Positions 6,893-13,171 of a stretch of DNA of 15,114 nt are shown here, in pieces. A program made the translations under genes and the position numbers. The first letter of the stretch is position 1. Every line of letters begins with the position of its first letter. This DNA comes from Desulfofustis sp964433645 (lineage in GTDB: Bacteria; Desulfobacterota; Desulfobulbia; Desulfobulbales; Desulfocapsaceae). Location of the stretch: NCBI GenBank assembly GCA_964433645.1, contig CAYSSK010000094.1:1-15114 (forward strand). The letters run 5' to 3'. Under the pieces are notes generated by a model, which was not told the origin of the DNA, ran no database searches, and was given only the letters and a program-made list of their open reading frames with translations.

Positions 6893-7519
6893 TTAGCGCC
6901 CGTATTGCGATTTAGCAGCTATCCCGAAGCGGTGCTGGAGAAAATCGGCCAACCGGCCCACCTGGGCCGCCAGCGCGGCACGGTCACCGTCGTTTTCAAT
7001 CAGCCAATCGGCCTGGCTCCGTTTCTGCTCGGCGGGCAGCTGGGTGGCCATGATACGCTCGATCTCTTCGGCCGGCACCCCGTCCCTGGCCGTAACACGG
7101 TCGAAAACCAGCTGCCGCGGGGCGTCGACGCAGACGATGAAATCAAAATCATCACGCCAGCCGGACTCGAACAACAGCGGCACTTCGGCAACCGCATATC
7201 GATGAGGGCCGACGGCGTGACGGACGCTGTGCAACTCCCGACGCACCAGCGGATGAAGAATCTTCTCCAGCTCCCGGCGCAATGCCGCATCAGCAAAGAC
7301 CGCCCGGCGCAGCCGGACGCGGTCGATCGGACCTTCCGGCTCCTCAAGAAAAGCCGCCTCGAAGTGCTCGACAAAGCGACGGTAGCCGGGCTGGCCGACG
7401 GCAAGCTGGTCCCGGCAGAGATGATCGGCGCTGTACACCGGCGCCTCGAGCGCGCGGCCGAGCAGCGCTGCCGCCTCGCTTTTACCGGTGCCGATGCCGC
7501 CGGTTACACCGATCAGCAT
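6893..7519 (-). CDS. coaE: Dephospho-CoA kinase
   Basis: Last enzyme of coenzyme A synthesis: phosphorylates the 3'-hydroxyl of the ribose of dephospho-CoA using ATP. The 208-residue protein has the P-loop GGIGTGKS (7-14), the conserved substrate-region aspartate in YSADHLCR (29-36), LHPLVRREL and the EVPLLFE segment of the CoA domain. The ATG at 7519 has GGAG eight bases upstream and overlaps the end of the rluD-like gene by 7 bases, which suggests coupled translation. Downstream, the rho promoter starts almost at once, so coaE is probably the last gene of the carD-rluD-coaE stretch, with some readthrough into rho. Length and motifs are ordinary. Confidence 0.96.
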   Translation of the reverse strand: MLIGVTGGIGTGKSEAAALLGRALEAPVYSADHLCRDQLAVGQPGYRRFVEHFEAAFLEEPEGPIDRVRLRRAVFADAALRRELEKILHPLVRRELHSVRHAVGPHRYAVAEVPLLFESGWRDDFDFIVCVDAPRQLVFDRVTARDGVPAEEIERIMATQLPAEQKRSQADWLIENDGDRAALAAQVGRLADFLQHRFGIAAKSQYGR

Positions 7520-8466
7520 GACTCGTTCTCCAGCAGCTTGAGCGCTGCGGCAAAATCATCGGGCAACGGGGCCTCGAAGGCGAGCGGCTGGCCGGTTGCC
7601 GGGTGAGCAAAACGAAGTCTCCAGGCGTGCAGCAGCTGGCGGGGAAAACACTCATTTTTCCGATTGCTGCCGTACAGTCGGTCACCGGCGACGGGGTGGC
7701 CGATGGCGGCCAGATGCACCCGAATCTGGTGGGTGCGGCCCGTTTCAATATTCACTTCGAGCAAGCTGGCCTGGTGGAAAAGCTGTCGCACCCGCCACCT
7801 GCTGACTGCGGCTCGGCCATCGGCGGGACGGACTGCCATTTTCTGCCGGTGGACGGGATGTCGACCGATCGGTGCCTCGACCGTTCCCTGACTTTTTTCG
7901 GGAACGCCATGTACCAGGGCCAAATAGGTCTTGTCGACGAGGCGCTCTTTGAAGGCCTTGACGAGTTGCCGGTGCACGGGGGCGGTCCGGGCGACGACGA
8001 GCACGCCGGAGGTATCCTTGTCCAGGCGGTGGACGATCCCGGGACGGGCGATGTCGCCGACCCCTGCCAGTTCACCGAATCGATGCAGCAGGCCGTTGAT
8101 CAGGGTGTTGTCCCGATTACCGCTGCCGGGATGAACGACCAGACCCGGCGGCTTGGCCACCACCAAAAACGCATCATCTTCGTACAGCACGGTGAAGTCG
8201 ACGGGTTGGGCGCGGGGGGTATCCGTGTTAGCCGTCTCCGCGGAGAGGCGCCCGACAATCGAGTCCCCGCCCTTCAATCGATGCCCGGCCTTGACGGCGG
8301 TACCGTTGAGCTCGATGAATCCGGCTCTGACGGCGGCCACGATCTTGGCCCGCGAAGAATCGGGCAGCATACGTACCAGGAAGTGGTCCAACCGCCCCCC
8401 GTGCCAACTATCGGGGACCGTCAATGAAACCGGTACGGGGTCGGTGTGCGGTATCGGCTGAACCAT
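7513..8466 (-). CDS. rluD: RluA-family pseudouridine synthase, RluD-like
   Basis: Isomerises uridine to pseudouridine in RNA. RluD in E. coli modifies helix 69 of 23S rRNA; the exact target here is inferred. Residues 24-72 form an S4 RNA-binding domain (GGRLDHFLVRMLPDSSRAKI through VKAGHRLKGGDSI). The catalytic domain follows, with the active-site Asp149 in GIVHRLDKDTSG (143-154) and the family motif ETGRTHQIRVHLAAIGHPV near 237-255. The 317-residue length is close to RluD (326). I start at the ATG at 8466; a TTG at 8478 would add four residues, and neither start shows a clear ribosome site. It overlaps coaE by 7 bases and follows carD by 55 bases. Family certain; the RluD symbol is the best guess. 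Confidence 0.93.
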   Translation of the reverse strand: MVQPIPHTDPVPVSLTVPDSWHGGRLDHFLVRMLPDSSRAKIVAAVRAGFIELNGTAVKAGHRLKGGDSIVGRLSAETANTDTPRAQPVDFTVLYEDDAFLVVAKPPGLVVHPGSGNRDNTLINGLLHRFGELAGVGDIARPGIVHRLDKDTSGVLVVARTAPVHRQLVKAFKERLVDKTYLALVHGVPEKSQGTVEAPIGRHPVHRQKMAVRPADGRAAVSRWRVRQLFHQASLLEVNIETGRTHQIRVHLAAIGHPVAGDRLYGSNRKNECFPRQLLHAWRLRFAHPATGQPLAFEAPLPDDFAAALKLLENESC

Positions 8467-8521
8467 GGCAGCGGACAAGCCAGGGTGGATGGGCGGATAG
8501 CGGAAACGGTGAACTATGCGC

Positions 8522-9001
8522 TCAGGAAAAGATGTTTTCGATCTTTCTACTTATTTTATCTTCTTCTACATCCTGGGCGATGGACAATTCCTTGACCAGC
8601 AGGCTTTTGGCGGTATCGAGCATCTTCCGCTCACCATAGGAGAGGTCCTTGTCGGCACTGAGAAGAAACAGATCACGCAGGACGGCGGCCACCTCGAAGA
8701 TCGAGCCCGTCTTGATCTTCTCCATATATTCACGATACCGGCGATTCCAGGTCTGAGAGTCGATCTCGATCGCCCGGTCTTTCAGGATGTCAATGACTTC
8801 CAACGCTTCCTGCTTGTTGACGATGGAACGCAGGCCGACATGCTCACTGCTTGCCGTCGGGATCATGATCCTCATTGAATTACCGAGGATTTCAAGAATA
8901 TAAAAGGTCTGATTAATACCTGCTACTTTTTGGCTTTCAATCGCTCTGATAACCCCGACACCGTGGGCGGGATAGACTGCCATATCACCTTCTGCAAACA
9001 C
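8522..9001 (-). CDS. carD: CarD family transcriptional regulator
   Basis: Global regulator that binds the RNA polymerase beta subunit and stabilises the open promoter complex, especially at rRNA promoters in mycobacteria. The 159-residue protein has the N-terminal RNA polymerase-interacting Tudor-like domain (1-60: EGDMAVYPAHGVGVI), then a helical DNA-binding part with Trp85 in SQTWNRRYREYMEKIKTG, at the same number as the key Trp85 of M. tuberculosis CarD. An in-frame ATG at 9034 would add 11 residues, but the GTG at 9001 gives the typical MFAEGD start and has AGGGGG six bases upstream, so I use GTG. The gene appears to have its own extended -10 promoter and a leader of about 155 bases with two hairpins. 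Target genes are not visible. Confidence 0.95.
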   Translation of the reverse strand: MFAEGDMAVYPAHGVGVIRAIESQKVAGINQTFYILEILGNSMRIMIPTASSEHVGLRSIVNKQEALEVIDILKDRAIEIDSQTWNRRYREYMEKIKTGSIFEVAAVLRDLFLLSADKDLSYGERKMLDTAKSLLVKELSIAQDVEEDKISRKIENIFS

Positions 9002-9007
9002 CGCGAT

Positions 9008-9013
9008 CCCCCT
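9008..9013 (-). promoter_or_regulatory. Ribosome binding site that fixes the carD GTG start
   Basis: AGGGGG lies six bases before the GTG at 9001. The alternative ATG at 9034 lies upstream of this site and has no comparable sequence in front of it. Confidence 0.75.
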
Positions 9014-9036
9014 GGACAGATGAAAAGTAAACACCG

Positions 9037-9056
9037 AAAACGGCCCGTACGGGCCG
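9037..9056 (-). terminator. Terminator-like hairpin in the carD leader, possible attenuator
   Basis: CGGCCCGTACGGGCCG (9041-9056) is a perfect 16-bp palindrome. As minus-strand RNA it folds into 6 G-C pairs with a GUAC tetraloop followed by UUUU, then CGGUGUUU. It sits only 35 bases before the carD start and downstream of the putative carD promoter. It could end pth transcripts or attenuate carD. Confidence 0.55.
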
Positions 9057-9102
9057 GCACCTTCGCAAACGAGTCTGGTTCATGTGGCGATCACGGGTGG
9101 GC

Positions 9103-9121
9103 GGACCACGAGTTCTGGTCC
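9103..9121 (-). other. Stem-loop in the carD leader
   Basis: GGACCA (minus strand) pairs perfectly with TGGTCC around a 7-base loop. There is no U-tract. It is located between the putative promoter at 9164-9172 and the terminator-like hairpin, so the two hairpins together make a structured leader. Confidence 0.5.
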
Positions 9122-9163
9122 AATCCAGTTTTGGAAATGAGTAAAGCGCTCAGACAGGATGCA

Positions 9164-9172
9164 ACTATACCA
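9164..9172 (-). promoter_or_regulatory. Extended -10 promoter candidate for carD
   Basis: Minus strand TGGTATAGT fits the extended -10 form TGnTATAAT with one mismatch. No convincing -35 hexamer is present 16-18 bases upstream, which is tolerated with an extended -10. Predicted start near 9157, giving a leader of about 155 bases. Confidence 0.55.
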
Positions 9173-9309
9173 CGGTTTTCAGAAAATAGCCTGTTTTTTT
9201 GCCCCCGGGCGCCGGTGGCGGCCTTCGACGACCGTCGTGTTATCGGTAACCGGCCGTAATCACTTCGCCTCTGACAATCGGCAGGGGCTGGACCGAAACG
9301 AAGCCTTGC

Positions 9310-9903
9310 CTACTTGATACGGTTCAGCAGCGTTCGGGCCTGCGCCACATCACCGGCAAGCAAAGGTTCAAGCCCGGCTTCGATCTGGTCGAACCGTTCT
9401 GCCATCAGCTGCAGTTCTTCAGCGGAAAAACGGGAGAGTACATAGGCATCGACCGGCATATCAGGATGAGCCGAAGCAGTTCCGGGCCGACCGATGCCGA
9501 TTTTCAACCGGATGAAATCGGCACTACCGAGATGCTGGACGATCGATCTGATGCCGTTATGCCCGCCGCTGCCGCCGCCGGCAACCACCTTGACGCGGCC
9601 CGGGGCCATGTCGATATCGTCATGAACAACAATCAGCCGGGCCGGCTCGATGGAGTGAAACCTAGTAAAAGCACCAACCGACCGACCGCTCAGGTTCATG
9701 AAGCACTGGGGTTTTACGAGGAAAACCCGGCGCCGACGGATGCTGCAGCGAAGCACCTGGGCCTCCCACTTGGTTGTCTGGAAATCACCGCTGGCTCGAT
9801 CGGCCAGAAAATCGACAAAGAGAAAGCCGACATTGTGTCTGGTCAACTGGTAATTCGGGCCTGGATTGCCCAAACCGACGATCGCAAAATCCTCTTCGGC
9901 CAT
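9310..9903 (-). CDS. pth: Peptidyl-tRNA hydrolase
   Basis: Releases tRNA from peptidyl-tRNA that dropped off the ribosome. The 197-residue protein matches bacterial Pth (about 194). Signature residues are all present: Asn13 in GLGNPG (10-15), catalytic His23 in TRHNVGF (21-27), Asn70 in FMNLSG (68-73), Asp95 in VVHDDIDMAPG and Asn116 in SGGHNG (112-117). The open frame reaches an ATG at 9963, but that would start translation inside the terminator stem behind rplY. The conserved N-terminus fits the ATG at 9903, although its ribosome site is weak (CGGA). The gene starts 50 bases beyond the terminator U-tract with no promoter I can recognise, so readthrough from rplY may feed it. Confidence 0.96.
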   Translation of the reverse strand: MAEEDFAIVGLGNPGPNYQLTRHNVGFLFVDFLADRASGDFQTTKWEAQVLRCSIRRRRVFLVKPQCFMNLSGRSVGAFTRFHSIEPARLIVVHDDIDMAPGRVKVVAGGGSGGHNGIRSIVQHLGSADFIRLKIGIGRPGTASAHPDMPVDAYVLSRFSAEELQLMAERFDQIEAGLEPLLAGDVAQARTLLNRIK

Positions 9904-9952
9904 TATCCGTGTCCGGCTGATGGGTGAGAAAACGGCAAAACAAACGATGCCC

Positions 9953-9990
9953 AAAAAAAACATCCGGAAAGAACGAGGTCTTTCCGGATG
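9953..9990 (-). terminator. Strong Rho-independent terminator after rplY
   Basis: Minus strand: perfect 12-bp stem (9990-9979 with 9972-9961, arms CATCCGGAAAGA and TCTTTCCGGATG), 6-base loop, then eight U. It lies 41 bases beyond the rplY stop and 50 bases before the pth start. It is a textbook intrinsic terminator. Confidence 0.96.
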
Positions 9991-10031
9991 ACGTCATGGG
10001 CAGATAAACCTGGCTGATTGGGCGCCGAGGC

Positions 10032-10586
10032 TCAAGGGGCGACGATCGAAACACAGACATCATCCGGGTCACTGACCAGGCTGACGCCTTCGGGAACGGC
10101 CAATTGGCCGGCGGTGATTTTTTCGCCGATGGCCAGCGACCGGACATCGACCTCACAATCGTCGGGAATATCGAGCGGCAATCCCTTGAGTTGCACGGTC
10201 GTGTTTTCGATGGTTTGAATGCCGCCGAACTCGACACCCTTGGCCTTGCCGGTAAAACGAAGCGGCACGGAAAAAACCGCCGGTTTGTCGAGATCGATTT
10301 CCTGGAAATCCGCATGGTACAAAAAGTCGCGGACCGGATCGGACTGAAGCTCCTTGACAATGACATTACGCTTTGATCCGTCATCAATCTTCAGGGTCAG
10401 CACCGCATTTCTTCCCTGCAGATCGACGAGTTCCTGAAACAGCACTTTTGTCTCGAACTGCAGAGCCATGGCCGCCTTTCCGTGACCGTAGGCGATTGCC
10501 GGAGTCCGGCCGGCAGCACGCAGCCGTCGCATTGGCCCTTTACCGAACGAGTCTCTGAGAGCTGCCGTTAATTCCTTCCTGATCAT
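10032..10586 (-). CDS. rplY: 50S ribosomal protein L25, long TL5/CTC type
   Basis: Ribosomal protein that binds 5S rRNA. The 184 residues make it the two-domain form: an L25 5S-binding domain (about 1-90, with RKELTAALRDSFGKGPMRRLR and the later DFLYHADFQEID) and a C-terminal beta domain (about 95-184, with VPLRFTGKAKGVEFGG and ending PDDVCVSIVAP). The short E. coli form (94 residues) has only the first domain. The start is clear: AAGGAGG five bases before the ATG at 10586. It follows prs after a 184-base spacer and is closed by a strong terminator. A TATAAC sits in the spacer without a good -35, so a promoter there is possible but not called. Confidence 0.97.
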   Translation of the reverse strand: MIRKELTAALRDSFGKGPMRRLRAAGRTPAIAYGHGKAAMALQFETKVLFQELVDLQGRNAVLTLKIDDGSKRNVIVKELQSDPVRDFLYHADFQEIDLDKPAVFSVPLRFTGKAKGVEFGGIQTIENTTVQLKGLPLDIPDDCEVDVRSLAIGEKITAGQLAVPEGVSLVSDPDDVCVSIVAP

Positions 10587-10697
10587 CCTGTCCTCCTTCG
10601 TTCGGTTATCGTTTCCTGATTCGGAGAAACGGCACCGTCGTTGTTGTCAATCGTTGTTTTCTTACACGTTATATCGTCATGGCGATCGATGAATCCT

Positions 10698-10723
10698 GCT
10701 TGCCGCCCGGATACGAGGCAAGC
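10698..10723 (-). other. Stem-loop in the prs-rplY spacer
   Basis: GCTTGCC and GGCAAGC pair perfectly (7 bp) around a 12-base loop, 47 bases after the prs stop on the minus strand. No U-tract follows, so it is more likely an mRNA stability or processing element than a terminator, if it matters at all. The rest of the spacer (10587-10770) shows only the rplY ribosome site. Confidence 0.4.
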
Positions 10724-10770
10724 TGTTACCGCCCCGCCGCATCCAGCAGCGGCCTCTCAACCGCGGGTTT

Positions 10771-11697
10771 TTAGACGAATAGCGAACTGACCGAATCTTC
10801 GTTATGAATCCGGTGAATGGCCTCGGCAAGCAGCGCCGACACCGACAGAACTTTTATTTTTTCACACGCTCTGGCCGCCTCACGCAGCGGAATGGTGTTG
10901 GTTACCACCAGAGACTTGATTCCCGACTCGGTGATACGTTCGATAGCCGGCCCGGACAGGACCGGGTGCGAGCAACAGGCGTGAACCTCTTTGGCCCCGT
11001 TCTCGAGCAGGGTTTGCGCACCGTTGCACAAGGTTCCCGCGGTATCGACCATGTCGTCGAGCATGATGGCGGTCTTGTCCGCGACGTCGCCGATAACGTG
11101 CATGGCCTCACTCTGGTTGGGACGATCACGCCGCTTATCGATAATCGCCAGACCGCAATTGAGCCGCTTGGCAAAGGCCCTGGTCCGTTCAACGCCGCCG
11201 GCATCGGGCGAAATCATGATGATATTTTCAAAATGCTCTTTGATATACTTGATCAGTACCGGAGCCGCATAGAGGTGATCCACCGGGATATTGAAAAACC
11301 CCTGGATCTGGCCGGCATGCAAATCCATGCACAAAACCCGCCGAACCCCGACCACCATCAGCATCTCGGCAACCACCTTGGCCGAAATGGGAACCCGCGG
11401 CGCCACTTTCCGATCCTGCCGGGCATAGCCGTAATAGGGCAACACCGCGGTAATCCGCCTGGCCGAAGCTCGCCGAAGCGCATCCGCCATGATCACCAGT
11501 TCCATGAGATGCTCGTTGACCGGCGTGCAGGTGGGTTGAACGATAAAGGCGTCGGTCCCGCGGACGTTTTCCTTCAGTTCGACGAAAATTTCCCCATCGC
11601 TGAATTTCCGGACTTCCGCATCGGAAACCGTCATCTCGAGATGTTTGGCAATTTCCTGGGCCATCGCGAAGTTGGCATTGCCGGAGAAAATCTTCAT
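10771..11697 (-). CDS. prs: Ribose-phosphate pyrophosphokinase (PRPP synthetase)
   Basis: Makes PRPP from ribose 5-phosphate and ATP, feeding purine, pyrimidine, NAD, histidine and tryptophan synthesis. The 308-residue class I enzyme shows KFSDGEIFVE (31-40), the ATP-contacting YYGYARQDRK (88-97) with flexible loop, the metal-site His127 in MDLHAGQIQGFF, the catalytic-lysine region IIDKRRDRPN (185-194) and the PRPP-binding loop DDMVDTAGT (214-222). An ATG at 11712 would add five residues, but MKIFSGNAN is the family start and has GGGTGG suitably placed upstream. It follows tRNA-Gln by 75 bases. The spacer contains a 7-bp tandem repeat but no clear promoter, so cotranscription with ispE and the tRNA is likely. 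Confidence 0.97.
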   Translation of the reverse strand: MKIFSGNANFAMAQEIAKHLEMTVSDAEVRKFSDGEIFVELKENVRGTDAFIVQPTCTPVNEHLMELVIMADALRRASARRITAVLPYYGYARQDRKVAPRVPISAKVVAEMLMVVGVRRVLCMDLHAGQIQGFFNIPVDHLYAAPVLIKYIKEHFENIIMISPDAGGVERTRAFAKRLNCGLAIIDKRRDRPNQSEAMHVIGDVADKTAIMLDDMVDTAGTLCNGAQTLLENGAKEVHACCSHPVLSGPAIERITESGIKSLVVTNTIPLREAARACEKIKVLSVSALLAEAIHRIHNEDSVSSLFV

Positions 11698-11713
11698 AAC
11701 ATTACCACCCATA

Positions 11714-11730
11714 TCCCTGATCCCTGATCC
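11714..11730. repeat. Short tandem repeat upstream of prs
   Basis: TCCCTGA occurs twice in direct tandem, followed by a partial third copy (TCC). On the minus strand this gives GGATCAGGGATCAGGGA 17 bases before the prs ATG, with several Shine-Dalgarno-like GGGA or AGGGA cores. It is possibly chance or replication slippage. Confidence 0.6.
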
Positions 11731-11772
11731 TGTCTTCTCGTTGATATCGTTGTACGCTGTAAAAGAGCGCTC

Positions 11773-11848
11773 TGGCTGGGGCGGCAGGATTCGAACCTAC
11801 GAAATGCCGGGATCAAAACCCGGTGCCTTACCGCTTGGCTACGCCCCA
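11773..11848 (-). tRNA. tRNA-Gln (anticodon UUG)
   Basis: A full cloverleaf fits: acceptor TGGGGCG (11848-11842) with CGCCCCA (11783-11777), D-arm GCC-AAGCGGTAA-GGC, anticodon arm CCGGG-TTTTGAT-CCCGG with TTG at positions 34-36, variable loop of 6, T-arm GTAGG-TTCGAAT-CCTGC, discriminator G and an encoded CCA end (11775-11773). The first ten bases overlap the end of ispE, whose TAG stop is tRNA positions 8-10. No separate promoter was recognised, so it is probably cut from an ispE-prs transcript by RNase P and 3' nucleases. Confidence 0.98.
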
Positions 11849-12777
11849 GCATCGACTCTGGTCAGAAAGACCTTACTGTCGAATTCCGCTGCAATGCTCC
11901 CGGCTATCGTTGCCAGTGAGGCCTCCGTATAAAGACGGTCGGCAAACAGGCCGAACACCGTCGGGCCGCTGCCGGTCATCAACGCTCCTGTGGCACCCGC
12001 CTGCAGCAATGCTGCTTTGAGCCGGGCGATGACCGGCCAACGCTGTGCACTGATCCATTCCAGATCGTTAGCCAGGTGGGCCGGCGAAAAAACAATCCCC
12101 TCATCGATACGATAACCTCGAATTTTAGATTTTTTCCCCTTGGTTGTCAATGCGTAATTTTCGAACACCGTTTTGGTCGACACCGCGAAGCCCGGGTTGA
12201 CAAGCAGCACGAAGAACCCTCGCAACGGGTCGGTTTCGACAAGCACATCGCCGATGCCGGTAGCCACGGCCGCGGCAGCCCGGTGAACAAAAAAAGCGAC
12301 GTCGGCGCCGAGGGGCCGACCCAGCTCGATCAATTCCCGCTCCTCGAACGGCTCCTGCAGCAGGCCGTTGAGACCGCGCAGCACCGCGCCGGCGTCACTG
12401 CTGCCGCCGCCAAGGCCGGCGGCCACCGGAATCCGCTTGACAACGGTTATCTCGACCCCGCAACGATCCGTGATTCCCGCCGCCCGCAGGAAATGATCCG
12501 CCGCCCGTACCGCCAGGTTGTTTCTATCCGTCGGCAGGTTCGGCTCATCACAGCGGCAGACGATGCCCGGTCGCCCGGTGAGGCGGAGCTCGAGCCGATC
12601 GCCAAATTCGAGTTTCTGCATGCGGGTGACCAGCTCATGGTAACCGTCGGCCCGCCGGCCGATCACCTGCAGCGTTAAATTGATCTTGGCCGGCGCCCGG
12701 AGACCGCAGGGCCGCTGCCCGACGACCCCGGGACGCCAGGCGCGGCGGTGTCTCGTGCCGAAATGGTCGTCGTCCAC
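11839..12777 (-). CDS. ispE: 4-diphosphocytidyl-2-C-methyl-D-erythritol kinase IspE
   Basis: GHMP-family kinase that phosphorylates the 2-hydroxyl of CDP-methylerythritol in the non-mevalonate isoprenoid pathway. From the GTG at 12777 it has 312 residues; the substrate motif PAKINLTLQVIGRRADGYHE starts at 29, the glycine-rich ATP loop PVAAGLGGGSSDA is at 117-129, the region of the catalytic Asp (PLGADVAFF) at 155-163 and MTGSGPTVFGLF at 267-278. The start is uncertain: the GTG lies 7 bases after the DUF1844 stop without a good ribosome site, and in-frame ATGs at 12807 and 12828 would overlap that gene. Family members usually start about ten residues before PAKIN, where no start codon exists here, so the N-terminus is longer than usual. 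The stop TAG lies inside tRNA-Gln. Confidence 0.95.
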   Translation of the reverse strand: MDDDHFGTRHRRAWRPGVVGQRPCGLRAPAKINLTLQVIGRRADGYHELVTRMQKLEFGDRLELRLTGRPGIVCRCDEPNLPTDRNNLAVRAADHFLRAAGITDRCGVEITVVKRIPVAAGLGGGSSDAGAVLRGLNGLLQEPFEERELIELGRPLGADVAFFVHRAAAAVATGIGDVLVETDPLRGFFVLLVNPGFAVSTKTVFENYALTTKGKKSKIRGYRIDEGIVFSPAHLANDLEWISAQRWPVIARLKAALLQAGATGALMTGSGPTVFGLFADRLYTEASLATIAGSIAAEFDSKVFLTRVDAGA

Positions 12778-12784
12778 CGCGATT

Positions 12785-13114
12785 TTACGGCTTTTTCCTG
12801 ACTGCATTGACGAAGCGGAGCTTGACATCGTAGAGGATGTTTTTCAGCAGCTCGTTTTCCTCTTCCGTCAGATTGCCTTTTGTTTTTTGTTCCAATACGA
12901 CCAGCGTGTCGATTGCGTGTCGCGCCAGTTCAAAATTGACGACCCGGCCACCGGTTTCCGGATCGGCCAACTCGCCGAGGTGGTAGAGCGCAGACGTGTT
13001 GAGCGACATGACGAAGGTCGAAAAAGTGACTTCAGGCATGACGCATCGTCCCTGCTGGTCGGGAACCGTGCCTTCGCCGCAGGGTGCTTGGTCGGGTTTC
13101 TGTTCGGTCATCAT
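12785..13114 (-). CDS. DUF1844 family protein, function unknown
   Basis: Small 109-residue soluble protein with no signal peptide or membrane segment. The core PEVTFSTFVMSLNTSALYHLGEL (from residue 27) and the later ELARHAIDTLVVLEQKTKGNLTEEENELLKNILYDVKLRFV match what I know of DUF1844 proteins in Deltaproteobacteria and relatives. The first 26 residues are a variable head with two cysteines (C12 and C24). The mostly helical second half suggests a small helical bundle. Two ATGs lie side by side; GAGGGG ten bases before the first one favours 13114. It lies 57 bases after serA and 7 bases before the ispE GTG. No biochemical role is known to me, and the neighbours (serine and isoprenoid synthesis) do not settle it. 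Confidence 0.9.
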   Translation of the reverse strand: MMTEQKPDQAPCGEGTVPDQQGRCVMPEVTFSTFVMSLNTSALYHLGELADPETGGRVVNFELARHAIDTLVVLEQKTKGNLTEEENELLKNILYDVKLRFVNAVRKKP

Positions 13115-13171
13115 GGTGCTGTTTCCCCTCGCAGGTTGATAAAGGCGGATGAAATCGTGCTCCAGGATCGA

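Larger units (their letters stand above)
9002..9309 (-). other. Non-coding spacer between pth and carD
   Basis: This 308-base spacer has no ORF with recognisable protein features on either strand. The part next to carD (9002-9172) is the carD leader with two hairpins and a promoter candidate. The part next to pth (9173-9309) has a GC-rich block with overlapping CCCGGG and GGCGCC palindromes beside a run of seven T on the plus strand. The run is on the wrong side of the GC-rich block to act as a terminator for pth. No tRNA or other RNA gene is recognisable. Confidence 0.6.

Noticed and set aside
6516..6896. 126-codon plus-strand frame in the coaE-rho spacer
   Set aside because: No ribosome site or recognisable motif; it runs antisense to a strong rho promoter and leader.
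9191..9225. T-run next to a GC-rich palindromic block as a terminator for pth
   Set aside because: In the minus-strand direction the block is followed by A, not U; on the plus strand the T-run comes before the block.
9904..9963. 20-residue N-terminal extension of Pth starting at the ATG at 9963
   Set aside because: That ATG lies in the stem of the rplY terminator and the next codons are its U-tract; conserved Pth begins near 9903.
10741..10775. AACC-GCG-GGTT followed by T on the plus strand near the prs stop, as a terminator
   Set aside because: The stem is only 4 bp, it is on the wrong strand for prs, and no plus-strand gene ends there.
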